A stretch of 64,000 nt of DNA from VBOC01 sp035635475 (lineage in GTDB: Bacteria; Bacteroidota; Ignavibacteria; UBA10030; SZUA-254): the NCBI GenBank assembly GCA_035635475.1, contig DASQAZ010000117.1, forward strand, positions 27,789 through 91,788. The letters run 5' to 3'. Shown piece by piece: positions 34,404 to 42,429 of the stretch. A program made the position numbers and the translations under genes. Under the pieces are notes generated by a model, which made no database searches, was not told where the DNA came from, and was given only the letters and a program-made list of their open reading frames with translations. How positions within the stretch are numbered: position 1 is the stretch's first letter; each line of letters opens with the position of its first letter.

Positions 34404-35261
34404 ATGACCGGGCAGATCCGCTCCGCCGGCGCTTCCTCTCCCCGGCTTGACGAAACAGATTTCCTGGTAGTCGACGTCGAGACAACAGGACTGTCCGCCG
34501 AAGGCGGGGATCGCGTCTGCGAACTCGGGGCTGTCAAGCTGCGGGGCGGCGCCGTCATCGCCACGCTCGGAACATTGATCGATCCCTGCCGGCCTATCTC
34601 AAACGGAGCGTACGCCGTCAATCACATCTCCCCCGAGATGCTTCGGGACGCGCCGGTCTTCACCGGTGTGGCCGAGCGGTTGTGGGGCATGATGCAGGAC
34701 TCGATTCTTGTGGCCTACAACGCCCCCTTCGATCTCTCCTTTCTTGCCGTCGAATTCCGTCTCCTTGGCTATCCGCCCATCCTCAATCCCGTAGTCGATG
34801 CTTTGGCGATTGCCCGCCGTCTGCTTCCAGGGCTCGAACGATACCCTCAGGGAAATGTGGCACGAATCCTCGGAATCGGGGGCTCGGTGCAACACCGCGC
34901 GCTCGAGGATGCGATGGTCACCGCGAAGATCTTCACGGTTTTTTCATCGATCCTCAAGGCGTACGATTGCACGGCCGTCTCTGATCTGAACCGCAGGGAT
35001 CTACTTCAGGTGCTCTACAACCGGAGAATGAGCATCCTGACCGATGCCCTGTCGAGCGCACGCGATGTCTGGATCAAGTACCTCTCCCCTTCCAACGGGG
35101 AGATTTCGGACCGGATCGTCTCGCCCAAGGAACTCAGCGGGAAAAGCCCCGGCGCGGAGGCCCGCTATCTCATCGCCTATTGCCACACGGCAAAGGGCGA
35201 GAGAGATTTCAGGATCGACCGCATCCTCGATCTCCGGTTGATGGATTCCAAATCGGTGTGA
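34404..35261 (+). CDS. DEDDh 3'-5' exonuclease fused to a WYL-like domain
   Basis: 285 residues. The DnaQ/PolC-type exonuclease spans about residues 15-190: DVETTGL (Asp24, Glu26), AYNAPFDLSFL (Asp110) and HRALEDA (His164, Asp169). A further module (about 205-280) reads like a WYL domain: WIKYLSPSNGE, DRIVSPKEL, ARYLIAYCHTAKGERDFRIDRI. WYL domains bind nucleic acid or other ligands and regulate partner domains. It lies 9 bp after the DEDDy exonuclease at the end of the recA-recX group, suggesting a DNA-repair role (inference). Confidence 0.88.
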   Translation: MTGQIRSAGASSPRLDETDFLVVDVETTGLSAEGGDRVCELGAVKLRGGAVIATLGTLIDPCRPISNGAYAVNHISPEMLRDAPVFTGVAERLWGMMQDSILVAYNAPFDLSFLAVEFRLLGYPPILNPVVDALAIARRLLPGLERYPQGNVARILGIGGSVQHRALEDAMVTAKIFTVFSSILKAYDCTAVSDLNRRDLLQVLYNRRMSILTDALSSARDVWIKYLSPSNGEISDRIVSPKELSGKSPGAEARYLIAYCHTAKGERDFRIDRILDLRLMDSKSV

Positions 35262-35282
35262 CCCCGCAGCGGGGGGCGGGAA

Positions 35283-38200
35283 TCAGGAGACGGGATGAAT
35301 CGGAAGGCGGATCACGAACGCAGTGCCCTCGCGGGCGTCATTACGGGCTTCCACGCTGCCGCGGTGACTCTCCACGATCCACTTGACAAGCGCCAGCCCC
35401 AATCCTGTTCCCCCTCCCATTGAGCTCTCCGATTGCCCGCTCCTGAACGGATCAAAGATATTCGGGAGGATTTCGGACGAAATGCCCTTGCCGGAGTTGA
35501 AAAATCTGAAGACGAGTTCATGTTCCTCCGCCGTGTAGCTCAGGCGAATTCTTCCCTTGGCAGGGGTAAACTTGATCGCATTGTCGAGAAGATTAAAGAG
35601 TATGTGGCGCATCTGGCCGGGGTCGGCCCGGATAGACACCGGGGGTCCCTTTCTCAGCACCATGCTGATTTTCTTCTCGCGCGTTAATATCTGCGATTCA
35701 CGATAGAATTCCCTTAACAGGTCGTAGAAATTGATATCCGTTAGATCCAGTTTGAATGTGCCGGCCTGCATCCTGCTTAAACTAAGCAGCTCGTCGACGA
35801 CCCTCGTGAGGTGGAGGACTTCATCGTACGTCTCGCTCAATGCCCTCCGCAGCGACTGGCTGGAGAGGTCGGGCCTCAGGGCGTTCTCGAGCTGACTCCT
35901 GAGGATTGTGAGGGGCGTGCGCAACTGATGGGAGGCCATCGATGAAAGACTCAGCGTTCGCTGAGCGCGCGCGCGAATCTTCTCCACAACCTCATTGATG
36001 TCCCGCGCCAGGTCATGCCTCCTCCGGGCCGGGTCTGTGCCCAGCCGTTGAAATCCTTCGGCGGAAGGGAGCCGCTCTTCGGAACCGGTATCGAATAGTC
36101 TCTCGATCCGGACGGCCGCCTGCCACAATACTTCTTCTGCCTTCGCGATCTCGCTGATATCGCGAGCGACCCCGATGAGGCCCAGGACCGTCCCTTTGCC
36201 GTCCCTGATCTGCGACGTGCTGAGAAAGACGGGAAAGTCCCTGCCGTCCTTCGTCCGGTTGAGCAGTTCCCCCGCCCAACCGCGCCGGCGGGAGTGTTCG
36301 AAGATCTGCCGTGAGAGCTCCGGCGATGTCGAGGGAGAACGAACGACATCCGGGAATTTCCCCAGGATTTCCTTCTCGGCGTAGCCGTACTTGTCAAGAA
36401 ACGCCCGGTTGGCAAAGATGATCCGGTTTTCGAGATTCGTTATGCAGATCATCTCGGTGGTACTCTCCAGGGCCTGCGCAAGAAGCCGGATTTGTTTTTC
36501 AGTCTGCCTCTGCTGCGTAATATCGCGTCCGGTCGTCGAGGCTCCGCTGATCCAACCGGCCTCCTCTGTAATCGGCGAGACCGTGAGAGACAACATGATC
36601 CGCCGTCCGTCCTTATGCAGGCACTCTGTTTCGTAATGCTCCAGCGCCTCTCCGCGCTTGATCGTGTCGAGGATTTGCCGCAGATCATCGGGATGGTCCG
36701 CCGGAATCAGAGTCGAGATCGGGCGGCCGATCATGTCCTCGGCGGCATATCCGTACACGCGCTCAGCCCCCCGGTTCCAGCTCGTGATGATGCCCTCCGT
36801 GGTCTGACTGATGATGGCATCGTCCGAAGATTCGATGATCGCCGCAAATTTGATCAGCGCCTCCTGAGCCCGCTTGTGCACGGTCATGTCGACGATCGAT
36901 ACCAGAACCGTCGAATACGTTTCCTCACTCCCCGGCGGAACCGACCACTTCAGATAGATGTTGATCGTCTCCCCCCGGAAAGTCTTATTGACATCCTCGC
37001 TCTCGAAGACCGTCTTGCCCTGGGCGACCGCGGTCACCTCTTCTCTGAACACTTGATAGGATTCCCGGCTCAAGACTCTCTGCAGTCCCTCCAGGAAGTC
37101 CGATTTGCTTCGGGCTTCATAGAGACGAAGGGTCGCCTGGTTCACGTCGACCACTTTCACCTTCGCGGCACATTCCGCCACCGCCTCCGGGTGCGTTCTG
37201 AAATGCAGGGCAACGTCCGAAACCCCCTTCGCGCGCAATCCGTCGACGAACTTCTTGACCTCCGAGAAGTCTTCTTCCCAGAGCGAGATGGGTGAGTTTT
37301 CGAAGAATCCCCGGTATCGCTCCCTGCTCTGAAAGAGCGTCTCCTCCGCCTGGATCCGTTCCCCGATCTCGTGAGCGAGAGCGTCATTCACCCCCGCCAG
37401 TTCGGCGGTTCGTTCGCGAACGCGTTGTTCAAGCTCGTCGTTGAGCTTCCGGACTTCCTCTTCCGCCTGCCAGCGTTCGGTGATGTCCTGAGACGTGCCT
37501 GCCATGCGCTCGGGGATGCCGGCATCGGATTTGATCACCTTCCCCTCCCCATGGACGATGCGGACGATGCCGTCGGGACGAACGATGCGGTGGTCGAACG
37601 CAAACGGCTCTCCGGTCCTTTCCGATTGCTCGACACGGGCCTTCACTCTCGCCCGGTCGTCGGGATGGACAGCCGTCAGGAAGCTTTCGTATGTCCCCTC
37701 GAACCCCTTCCGGTTCACTCCGTAGATATCATAGAGCTCGTCGGACCACGTGATCCGGTTTTCAACGATATTCCACTCCCAGCTCCCGATATGGGCCTGC
37801 TCCTGCGCCTCGGTCAGCATTCTGTTGACCTCGCTCAGCTGCACCGTTCGCAGGCGGACCCGGTCCTCGAGCTCATCCCGGGCCGTTTGAAGGGATTCAA
37901 TCGCCTCGCGGCGCTCGGCGCCTGCAGCAGCCAGGCAGAGAGTCGTCAGAGCTACGACCCCCATGAACATTTGCAGCGCCAAGAGGCGCTCGTCAATCGT
38001 ATGGCCCTTGAAGGGCCCTGATCCCAATGACTCAAACCAGATCGCAACGATCGAGAGAACAAACGTCGAGGTCGTGGCTCCCTTCTGTCCGAACCGCAAG
38101 GCTGCCCAGATCAGGACGGGAAAGATATAGTAGGGTCTGATGTATCGTGCCAGAGCGGGCTGGAACCAATCGCCGAAATTTATCATCGCTACCGCGGCCA

Positions 38201-38846
38201 GAACGACGACGAGGATTGCAGCTTCGAGTTTTCGCAAAAACGAATGACCCTGGGGCGGCGTGCGAAGCCACGCGGTGATCAACGGACAAACGACAAGCGC
38301 TCCGATCGCATCGCCGATCCACCAGGTCATCCAGGTGTAGCCGAAACCTCCCGAATCAATTTTCCCGGCGATCCACAGGCTTGACACGCCGATGCTGGGA
38401 CTGACGGCGGTGCTGAAGAGCACGCACAGGATCACAAAACCGAGAACATCCCGCACCCGTTCGAGCCCTACATGAAACCCGCCCCGGCGGAACAGGTAAA
38501 CCGCAACAACCGCTTCCAGCATGTTGCCGATTCCGATCGAGAGCGCAACCGGGATCGGCGCGCCCACCGTGGCATTTGCCAGGAATGCGCCGAGCAGCAC
38601 ACCCGGCCACAGCCGGTATCCGAAGATCAGAAGGGCAGCAATGGATATTCCCGTGGGGGGCCAGACGAGCGTGGCAAATCCGGAGACCGCATTGATCGCT
38701 AATCCCAGTCGCGCCGCCCCGAAATAGACGGCAGCGAGAATTACAATCTCCACCGCTTGCCGGGCGCGGGAGGGCGTTTCAGTTCGCGGGGACATTGATA
38801 TGGGGGGGAAAGGGGCCGGGGGCTTCACCCCGCCGGTTCGAGTCAA
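35283..38846 (-). CDS. MASE1 multi-PAS sensor histidine kinase
   Basis: 1187 residues. An N-terminal MASE1 domain with about eight membrane helices (about 30-305, with LVWPPTGISIAALL) is followed by a coiled segment, then four PAS domains (about 345-455, 510-690, 695-810, 815-930). The kinase core has the phospho-acceptor His in SSMASHQLRTPLT and the N-box NLLDNAIKFTP; the G1 box reads NSGKGI rather than D-G-GI, and G2 is GGTGLGLAL. It starts with a TTG overlapping the regulator stop (TTGA); an ATG at 38795 is the alternative. It pairs with the OmpR-type regulator upstream. Confidence 0.93.
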   Translation of the reverse strand: MTRTGGVKPPAPFPPISMSPRTETPSRARQAVEIVILAAVYFGAARLGLAINAVSGFATLVWPPTGISIAALLIFGYRLWPGVLLGAFLANATVGAPIPVALSIGIGNMLEAVVAVYLFRRGGFHVGLERVRDVLGFVILCVLFSTAVSPSIGVSSLWIAGKIDSGGFGYTWMTWWIGDAIGALVVCPLITAWLRTPPQGHSFLRKLEAAILVVVLAAVAMINFGDWFQPALARYIRPYYIFPVLIWAALRFGQKGATTSTFVLSIVAIWFESLGSGPFKGHTIDERLLALQMFMGVVALTTLCLAAAGAERREAIESLQTARDELEDRVRLRTVQLSEVNRMLTEAQEQAHIGSWEWNIVENRITWSDELYDIYGVNRKGFEGTYESFLTAVHPDDRARVKARVEQSERTGEPFAFDHRIVRPDGIVRIVHGEGKVIKSDAGIPERMAGTSQDITERWQAEEEVRKLNDELEQRVRERTAELAGVNDALAHEIGERIQAEETLFQSRERYRGFFENSPISLWEEDFSEVKKFVDGLRAKGVSDVALHFRTHPEAVAECAAKVKVVDVNQATLRLYEARSKSDFLEGLQRVLSRESYQVFREEVTAVAQGKTVFESEDVNKTFRGETINIYLKWSVPPGSEETYSTVLVSIVDMTVHKRAQEALIKFAAIIESSDDAIISQTTEGIITSWNRGAERVYGYAAEDMIGRPISTLIPADHPDDLRQILDTIKRGEALEHYETECLHKDGRRIMLSLTVSPITEEAGWISGASTTGRDITQQRQTEKQIRLLAQALESTTEMICITNLENRIIFANRAFLDKYGYAEKEILGKFPDVVRSPSTSPELSRQIFEHSRRRGWAGELLNRTKDGRDFPVFLSTSQIRDGKGTVLGLIGVARDISEIAKAEEVLWQAAVRIERLFDTGSEERLPSAEGFQRLGTDPARRRHDLARDINEVVEKIRARAQRTLSLSSMASHQLRTPLTILRSQLENALRPDLSSQSLRRALSETYDEVLHLTRVVDELLSLSRMQAGTFKLDLTDINFYDLLREFYRESQILTREKKISMVLRKGPPVSIRADPGQMRHILFNLLDNAIKFTPAKGRIRLSYTAEEHELVFRFFNSGKGISSEILPNIFDPFRSGQSESSMGGGTGLGLALVKWIVESHRGSVEARNDAREGTAFVIRLPIHPVS

Positions 38847-39517
38847 CGATCGATGAGGATGAACCCTTCCCCATGCATCGTGTGGATGAGCTTTCTTGAA
38901 AAGCCTTTATCGAGGGCATTGCGCAGGTAGCTGATGTACACATCGACGATGTTCGTACCGGTTTCGAACTTGTACCCCCAAATCTGCTCAATCAGCCGTT
39001 TACGCGTGAGGATTTGGTTCTTATTTCGAAGAAGAAATTCCAGGAGTGAAAACTCCTTTTCACTCAGCGGAATCTTTTCGCCCGCGCGCTCCACGGTCCG
39101 CCGTACGACATCCATCGTGAGATCGGCTGCCTGCAGAACGGCTGTCCGGGAGAAACCGGAGCGCCGGAGAACGGCTTCGATACGCGCGACCAGCTCGCCG
39201 GAGTCGAACGGCTTTGCGAGGTAATCGTCGGCCCCGGTCCTCAGGCCTTCGATGCGGTGCTCGACCCCCTCCAATGCGGTCAGAATAAGCACGGGAGTCG
39301 CATACGACGCAGCGCGGAGATCACGCAATACCTCCAGACCCGACTTCTTCGGCAGATTGAGGTCGAGCACGATTATATCATATCCCCCTCGTCTCGCCCG
39401 CGCCTCTGCATCGATGCCATCCCCCGCGATCTCGACGAAATTGCCGGCCCGTTCGAGCTGTTCCTTGATTGATCGCGCCAGCTTCTTCTCGTCTTCGACG
39501 AGCAGGATGCGAATCAT
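38843..39517 (-). CDS. OmpR-family response regulator
   Basis: 224 residues from the ATG giving MIRILLVEDEKKLA; the frame is open upstream but not conserved. The receiver has the acidic pair in VEDE, phospho-acceptor Asp in IIVLDLNLPKKSG and Lys in LAKPFDS. The winged-helix DNA-binding domain follows (LSEKEFSLLEFLLRNKNQILTRKRLIEQIWGYKF, NIVDVYISYLRNALD). It is translationally coupled to the MASE1 kinase downstream. A promoter lies about 207 bp upstream, so the message has a leader of about 200 nt. Confidence 0.95.
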   Translation of the reverse strand: MIRILLVEDEKKLARSIKEQLERAGNFVEIAGDGIDAEARARRGGYDIIVLDLNLPKKSGLEVLRDLRAASYATPVLILTALEGVEHRIEGLRTGADDYLAKPFDSGELVARIEAVLRRSGFSRTAVLQAADLTMDVVRRTVERAGEKIPLSEKEFSLLEFLLRNKNQILTRKRLIEQIWGYKFETGTNIVDVYISYLRNALDKGFSRKLIHTMHGEGFILIDR

Positions 39518-39723
39518 CGGCTTTCCATCTACCAATTCCCGACGCATGAGATTCGTCCGGTCATGGTGATCCAAAAGGGTGGCACTGCCACCGATCGAAG
39601 GGTCAGCGCCCGCTTGAAGGGCCATGTGCCCCGACCGCTGAGGCAAGCCCTGTTGCGCGGATCTGAAGCAACGAATGAGACAGGATCCCCTCGACGAAAT
39701 GCCACGCCCCCGAAAGTCACGGA
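39518..39723 (-). other. long 5' leader of the regulator-kinase operon
   Basis: Region between the start codon and the promoter at 39724-39752. No credible gene is seen on either strand. It holds one strong inverted repeat (39578-39592). A reading frame is open in phase with the regulator back to 39646 but has no family sequence. Confidence 0.5.
39578..39592. promoter_or_regulatory. inverted repeat in the regulator leader
   Basis: GGTGGCA-C-TGCCACC, perfect 7-bp arms around one base. In the minus-strand message it is followed by CTTTT, so it could fold as a short hairpin, or act as a protein operator in DNA. Confidence 0.4.
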
Positions 39724-39752
39724 AATATAGGGAGCCTTGGGGTCATTGTCAA
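39724..39752 (-). promoter_or_regulatory. sigma70-type promoter of the regulator-kinase operon
   Basis: On the minus strand TTGACA, 17-bp spacer, TATATT: a perfect -35 and a strong -10. The predicted start is near 39717. Confidence 0.75.
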
Positions 39753-39853
39753 TTTGAAATCCTTTTCCGGGATGCTCCCGGCCGCAAATGGGGCCGGAGC
39801 GATGGATATTCAACCGCCCGGGGGTAGCAAAGGGAAGGGTTTCTAAGAAAATT

Positions 39854-39867
39854 CTAATGAACATTAG
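39854..39867. promoter_or_regulatory. palindromic operator candidate
   Basis: CTAATG-AA-CATTAG, perfect arms. Its right arm ATTAGC is mirrored again by GCTAAT at 39881-39886, which lies in the -35 region of the plus-strand promoter. It sits between two divergent promoters, a natural place for a regulator such as the OmpR-type protein or an unrelated repressor. Confidence 0.4.
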
Positions 39868-39878
39868 CGCATTTTAAC

Positions 39879-39907
39879 TTGCTAATTGCCAGGTTTGAGA
39901 TTACCTT
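39879..39907 (+). promoter_or_regulatory. promoter candidate for a small plus-strand transcript
   Basis: TTGCTA, 17-bp spacer, TACCTT. It points into a gene-free stretch that ends in two terminators. Confidence 0.45.
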
Positions 39908-39913
39908 GAAATG

Positions 39914-39979
39914 GTGGATTAGTGGAGGCTGTACATGGGGTGATGGGAGGGTGAAGCATAGGTCGCCCTCCTTTTTTTT
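39914..39979 (+). ncRNA. candidate small RNA of about 65 nt
   Basis: Defined by the promoter at 39879-39907 and a strong intrinsic terminator at 39946-39979. No plus-strand protein gene is present for kilobases upstream that these signals could serve. The transcript contains a GTGGAGG followed by ATG-GGG-TGA and an overlapping ATG-GGA-GGG-TGA, minimal open frames that may be chance or a leader-peptide-like feature. No known RNA family was recognised. Confidence 0.35.
39946..39979 (+). terminator. intrinsic terminator 1
   Basis: Stem GGAGGG / CCCTCC with a 14-nt loop, directly followed by eight T residues. Confidence 0.75.
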
Positions 39980-39991
39980 GCCCCCAAAGCT

Positions 39992-40025
39992 CCCGCTCTC
40001 GATCCAGGGAAGTGCGGGGTTTTTT
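39992..40025 (+). terminator. intrinsic terminator 2
   Basis: Stem CCCGC / GCGGG with a 17-nt loop, then G and six T residues. It lies 13 bp after terminator 1 and just before the 3' end of the convergent minus-strand gene. Confidence 0.6.
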
Positions 40026-40027
40026 AT

Positions 40028-40654
40028 TTAATACCCCCCGCGAAACTTCTCCCTGAGATCGAGAATATGCAGCGCGATAGCGTTACGAACTTCCGCTGCC
40101 TCCCTCGTAAGATCGAAGAACACCTCACCCTCAACGATGCGCCGCTGCCTCATCTCACGGAGAGCGGCAATCGAGCAATTCGCCGCTGCGAGCCCGCGCT
40201 TGCAGTAGGCGATGTTGCCGCCCAGCTCTTCCAGATCGTCGCCGATCGACGTACCCCCTGCGATCTTTGCCGGAGCAATCATCGCGCTCGAAACAAAATC
40301 GACCACTGCCGAAGCGAGGCGTGCATGTTCGGGAAGCGAGTCGACGAGACGCAGTGCGCGCAGCGCGAACGATTGCGCGAGCAAATAGACGGGAATCCCC
40401 GCACAATCCCCTACACAGAACGGCTCATTTTCTCCGAAGCCCACGGAGGCCTTCCACTCCTCCCCCTCATCGAGCTCTTCATCCTCACGATCCGGTGCAG
40501 CGCCCCACACGGGGCCCGGCATCCATCCCCATCCTATCGCACGCGCAATGGAATGAGCTCGGAAGATGAGGTCCATACACCGCTCGACCTTCCTGTCCTG
40601 CTCGCGCATGAACTCCTCCCACCGAAACTCATCCCATATTTCCTTTTCGTCCAT
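40028..40654 (-). CDS. hypothetical helical protein downstream of bioY
   Basis: 208 residues from the ATG giving MDEKEIWDEFRWEEFM; the frame is open to 40735 but that part overlaps bioY. Not recognised. It appears soluble and mostly alpha-helical, with an acidic loop (DREDEELDEGEEWK) and a C-terminal long helix (EVFFDLTREAAEVRNAIALHILDLREKF). It follows bioY by 37 bp in the hydrolase-bioY group. No enzyme motif is seen. Confidence 0.72.
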   Translation of the reverse strand: MDEKEIWDEFRWEEFMREQDRKVERCMDLIFRAHSIARAIGWGWMPGPVWGAAPDREDEELDEGEEWKASVGFGENEPFCVGDCAGIPVYLLAQSFALRALRLVDSLPEHARLASAVVDFVSSAMIAPAKIAGGTSIGDDLEELGGNIAYCKRGLAAANCSIAALREMRQRRIVEGEVFFDLTREAAEVRNAIALHILDLREKFRGGY

Positions 40655-40691
40655 CAAGCGGCCTCTGTTGGCTGAAAACGTGGGTCGTATT

Positions 40692-41264
40692 TTACGACTG
40701 TCCGGGCGCGCGTTGAAGGAGTCTGCGGCGGACAAGCACCGCGGCGCCGAGCTTCAGCATATCCCAGAAAGAAAAAATCAGGAAGCCGTTCCGGAAGGCA
40801 TCGGCGAAGTCATGGTCGTAGAAGACAAACAACTGAAGCGTGCCGAGGCTGAAGATTGTCAGGAGGCCGACCGTCATCGAGATTGCCGTCCAAAGAATGC
40901 TTCGATTTCGCTGAACGAGGTAGCCGACGACGAAGGCGGCGATGGGAAAACCGATGAGATAACCGCCCGTCGGCCCTGCCAGCTTTGCGAGGCCGTATCC
41001 CCAGTGGGAAAACACCGGGAGCCCCGCGGCGCCGGCGGCAAGATACATGAGCTGGCTTAGCGCGCCATTTCGTTTCCCGAGAAGGGCCCCCGCGAGCAGG
41101 ACAAAAAACGTTTGAAGGGTGTAGGGAACCGGCTGATGGGGTATTTCAATCTGAGCGCCGACTGCGGTCGCCCCTGCGAACGCAAGCATCCACAGCGTTT
41201 GGGCCAGAGCGGATTGTTCTTCGAGAACCGATGACCGGATCGACGCAGCCTGAAGCATTTCCAT
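40692..41264 (-). CDS. bioY: biotin transporter BioY
   Basis: 190 residues with about six membrane helices. QIEIPHQPVPYTLQTFFVLLAGALLGKRNGALSQLMYLAAGAAGLPVF and GPTGGYLIGFPIAAFVVGYL are strongly BioY. It is the substrate-binding S component for biotin; no EcfA/EcfT genes are adjacent, so it works alone or with a shared energy module. It follows the hydrolase by 8 bp, and its AGGAG ribosome-binding site is inside a 12-bp palindrome. Confidence 0.95.
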   Translation of the reverse strand: MEMLQAASIRSSVLEEQSALAQTLWMLAFAGATAVGAQIEIPHQPVPYTLQTFFVLLAGALLGKRNGALSQLMYLAAGAAGLPVFSHWGYGLAKLAGPTGGYLIGFPIAAFVVGYLVQRNRSILWTAISMTVGLLTIFSLGTLQLFVFYDHDFADAFRNGFLIFSFWDMLKLGAAVLVRRRLLQRAPGQS

Positions 41265-41275
41265 AGGAGCTCCTA
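41264..41275. promoter_or_regulatory. palindrome covering the bioY ribosome-binding site
   Basis: TAGGAGCTCCTA, perfectly self-complementary, including the hydrolase stop codon and the AGGAG of bioY. It could hide the site by dimerisation or local pairing, or be chance. Confidence 0.3.
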
Positions 41276-42130
41276 GATGATGTGATTGTGTAACCAGCCG
41301 ACCGTCAATTCGATCACGCTGTCCAGAGTTCGGAATTGGTCCTCGTCCCTGGATGACGCTTTAAAAAGATGCCCGGCCTTCGCGATCGGTTCATACTCAG
41401 TCGTCGATTTGGGTGCGCGCATATACAGCATTTCCGCCTCTCTGATCGGAACCGAAACGTCCGCTTCACCGTGGAGCAGAAGCCACGGCACGCCGACCCT
41501 TCCAGCGGCATCTGCGATGCTCAGTTCACGCGGGTGCTGCTCCAGATCGTTGAGCAGATTGATACCTAATCGAAGCGGACCGGCAGCGGTATCCCGGGAC
41601 AGCGGGAGATAACCGAGCTTTCTCCACGTCAGTTTCTGATGCTGCGTCCACCGGTCGAATGTCGACACTGCCGACCATGTGACAAGCCCGCCGACCCTTC
41701 GGTCGATCGCCGCGCGGATGATTGCCACTCCGCCGCCCCGCGAATGCCCCAGAATGACGATCTTGCCGGCATCGAGAATCCCCGGCCCGATCTTTCCGTC
41801 TGCTACGGCATCAATAACGGCCCCGAGATCCGCGATTTCCCGTGAAATCGTATTCGCCTCGAAGCGGTCGAATCTCGTGATCCGGTCTTCATCGTCTTCG
41901 ACGCCGTTCTGCGAAAAATTGAACGTTATGGCGCCGAATCCCTTTTCGGCGAACTGTTCGCCAGCATGCGGAAAGAAGCCCCAATCCTTGAACGCCATGA
42001 AACTGTGGCAGATGATCAGAACCGGCTTCTTCCGAACGGCGCCGTTCTGGAACCGGAGGTCGCCGTGCAGGGGTTCGTGGGAAAGGTTCGTGAGTGTGAA
42101 CGGCTCGCGAACGAGGAGAGTCTCGACCAT
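41273..42130 (-). CDS. alpha/beta hydrolase (serine hydrolase)
   Basis: 285 residues. The nucleophile elbow GHSRGGGVA (Ser at about residue 130), an oxyanion region near CHSFMAFKDWGFFPH, an acid in LLHGEADVSVPIREAE (Asp) and a late His in AKAGHLFK make a complete catalytic triad. The pattern is that of dienelactone-hydrolase-like esterases. The substrate is unknown. Its promoter sits so close that the message should be leaderless. Confidence 0.9.
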   Translation of the reverse strand: MVETLLVREPFTLTNLSHEPLHGDLRFQNGAVRKKPVLIICHSFMAFKDWGFFPHAGEQFAEKGFGAITFNFSQNGVEDDEDRITRFDRFEANTISREIADLGAVIDAVADGKIGPGILDAGKIVILGHSRGGGVAIIRAAIDRRVGGLVTWSAVSTFDRWTQHQKLTWRKLGYLPLSRDTAAGPLRLGINLLNDLEQHPRELSIADAAGRVGVPWLLLHGEADVSVPIREAEMLYMRAPKSTTEYEPIAKAGHLFKASSRDEDQFRTLDSVIELTVGWLHNHII

Positions 42131-42138
42131 CTTTGATC

Positions 42139-42167
42139 AAAATACGAAATCGGCACCCCCTTGTCAA
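42139..42167 (-). promoter_or_regulatory. sigma70-type promoter of the hydrolase-bioY group
   Basis: On the minus strand TTGACA, 17-bp spacer, TATTTT. Only 8 bp separate the -10 from the ATG, so transcription should begin at or just before the start codon. Confidence 0.7.
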
Positions 42168-42235
42168 GGTACTCTTGGCGGGCCGGGCCACCCCCCGCGT
42201 GCCTGAAAATGAAGCAATTTTAATGGTAAAAGGGC

Positions 42236-42264
42236 TTGAGATTACATCAGGCATTTGCTATATT
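42236..42264 (+). promoter_or_regulatory. sigma70-type promoter of the YCF48-repeat protein
   Basis: TTGAGA, 17-bp spacer, TATATT. The predicted start is near 42271. Confidence 0.6.
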
Positions 42265-42429
42265 TAAGAAGCGGTAACCGGGAAATTCCATCGCGACGGG
42301 GACTCAGCCCCCTTGGACTGCGCGCACTCACTCCGAAAATCGTCAACTCTATTGATGTCCGGACCTGCTCCGGGTCGGCAACTCGAAAGAAACAAAACTT
42401 CTGATCAAATTCTGTAAGGGTAGATCGGT
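42265..42429 (+). other. 5' leader of the YCF48-repeat protein gene
   Basis: About 160 nt without a gene. It contains a short GACC/GGTC inverted repeat around 42361-42377 and ends in GTAAGGGTAGATCGGT before the ATG. No known riboswitch was recognised. Confidence 0.4.

Noticed and set aside
35262..35274. CCCCGC-A-GCGGGG inverted repeat between convergent genes
   Set aside because: Could be a terminator, but it has no T run on either strand and too short a loop if fully paired.
36013..38323. Extra small frames in the histidine kinase region
   Set aside because: All overlap the conserved kinase reading frame in other phases.
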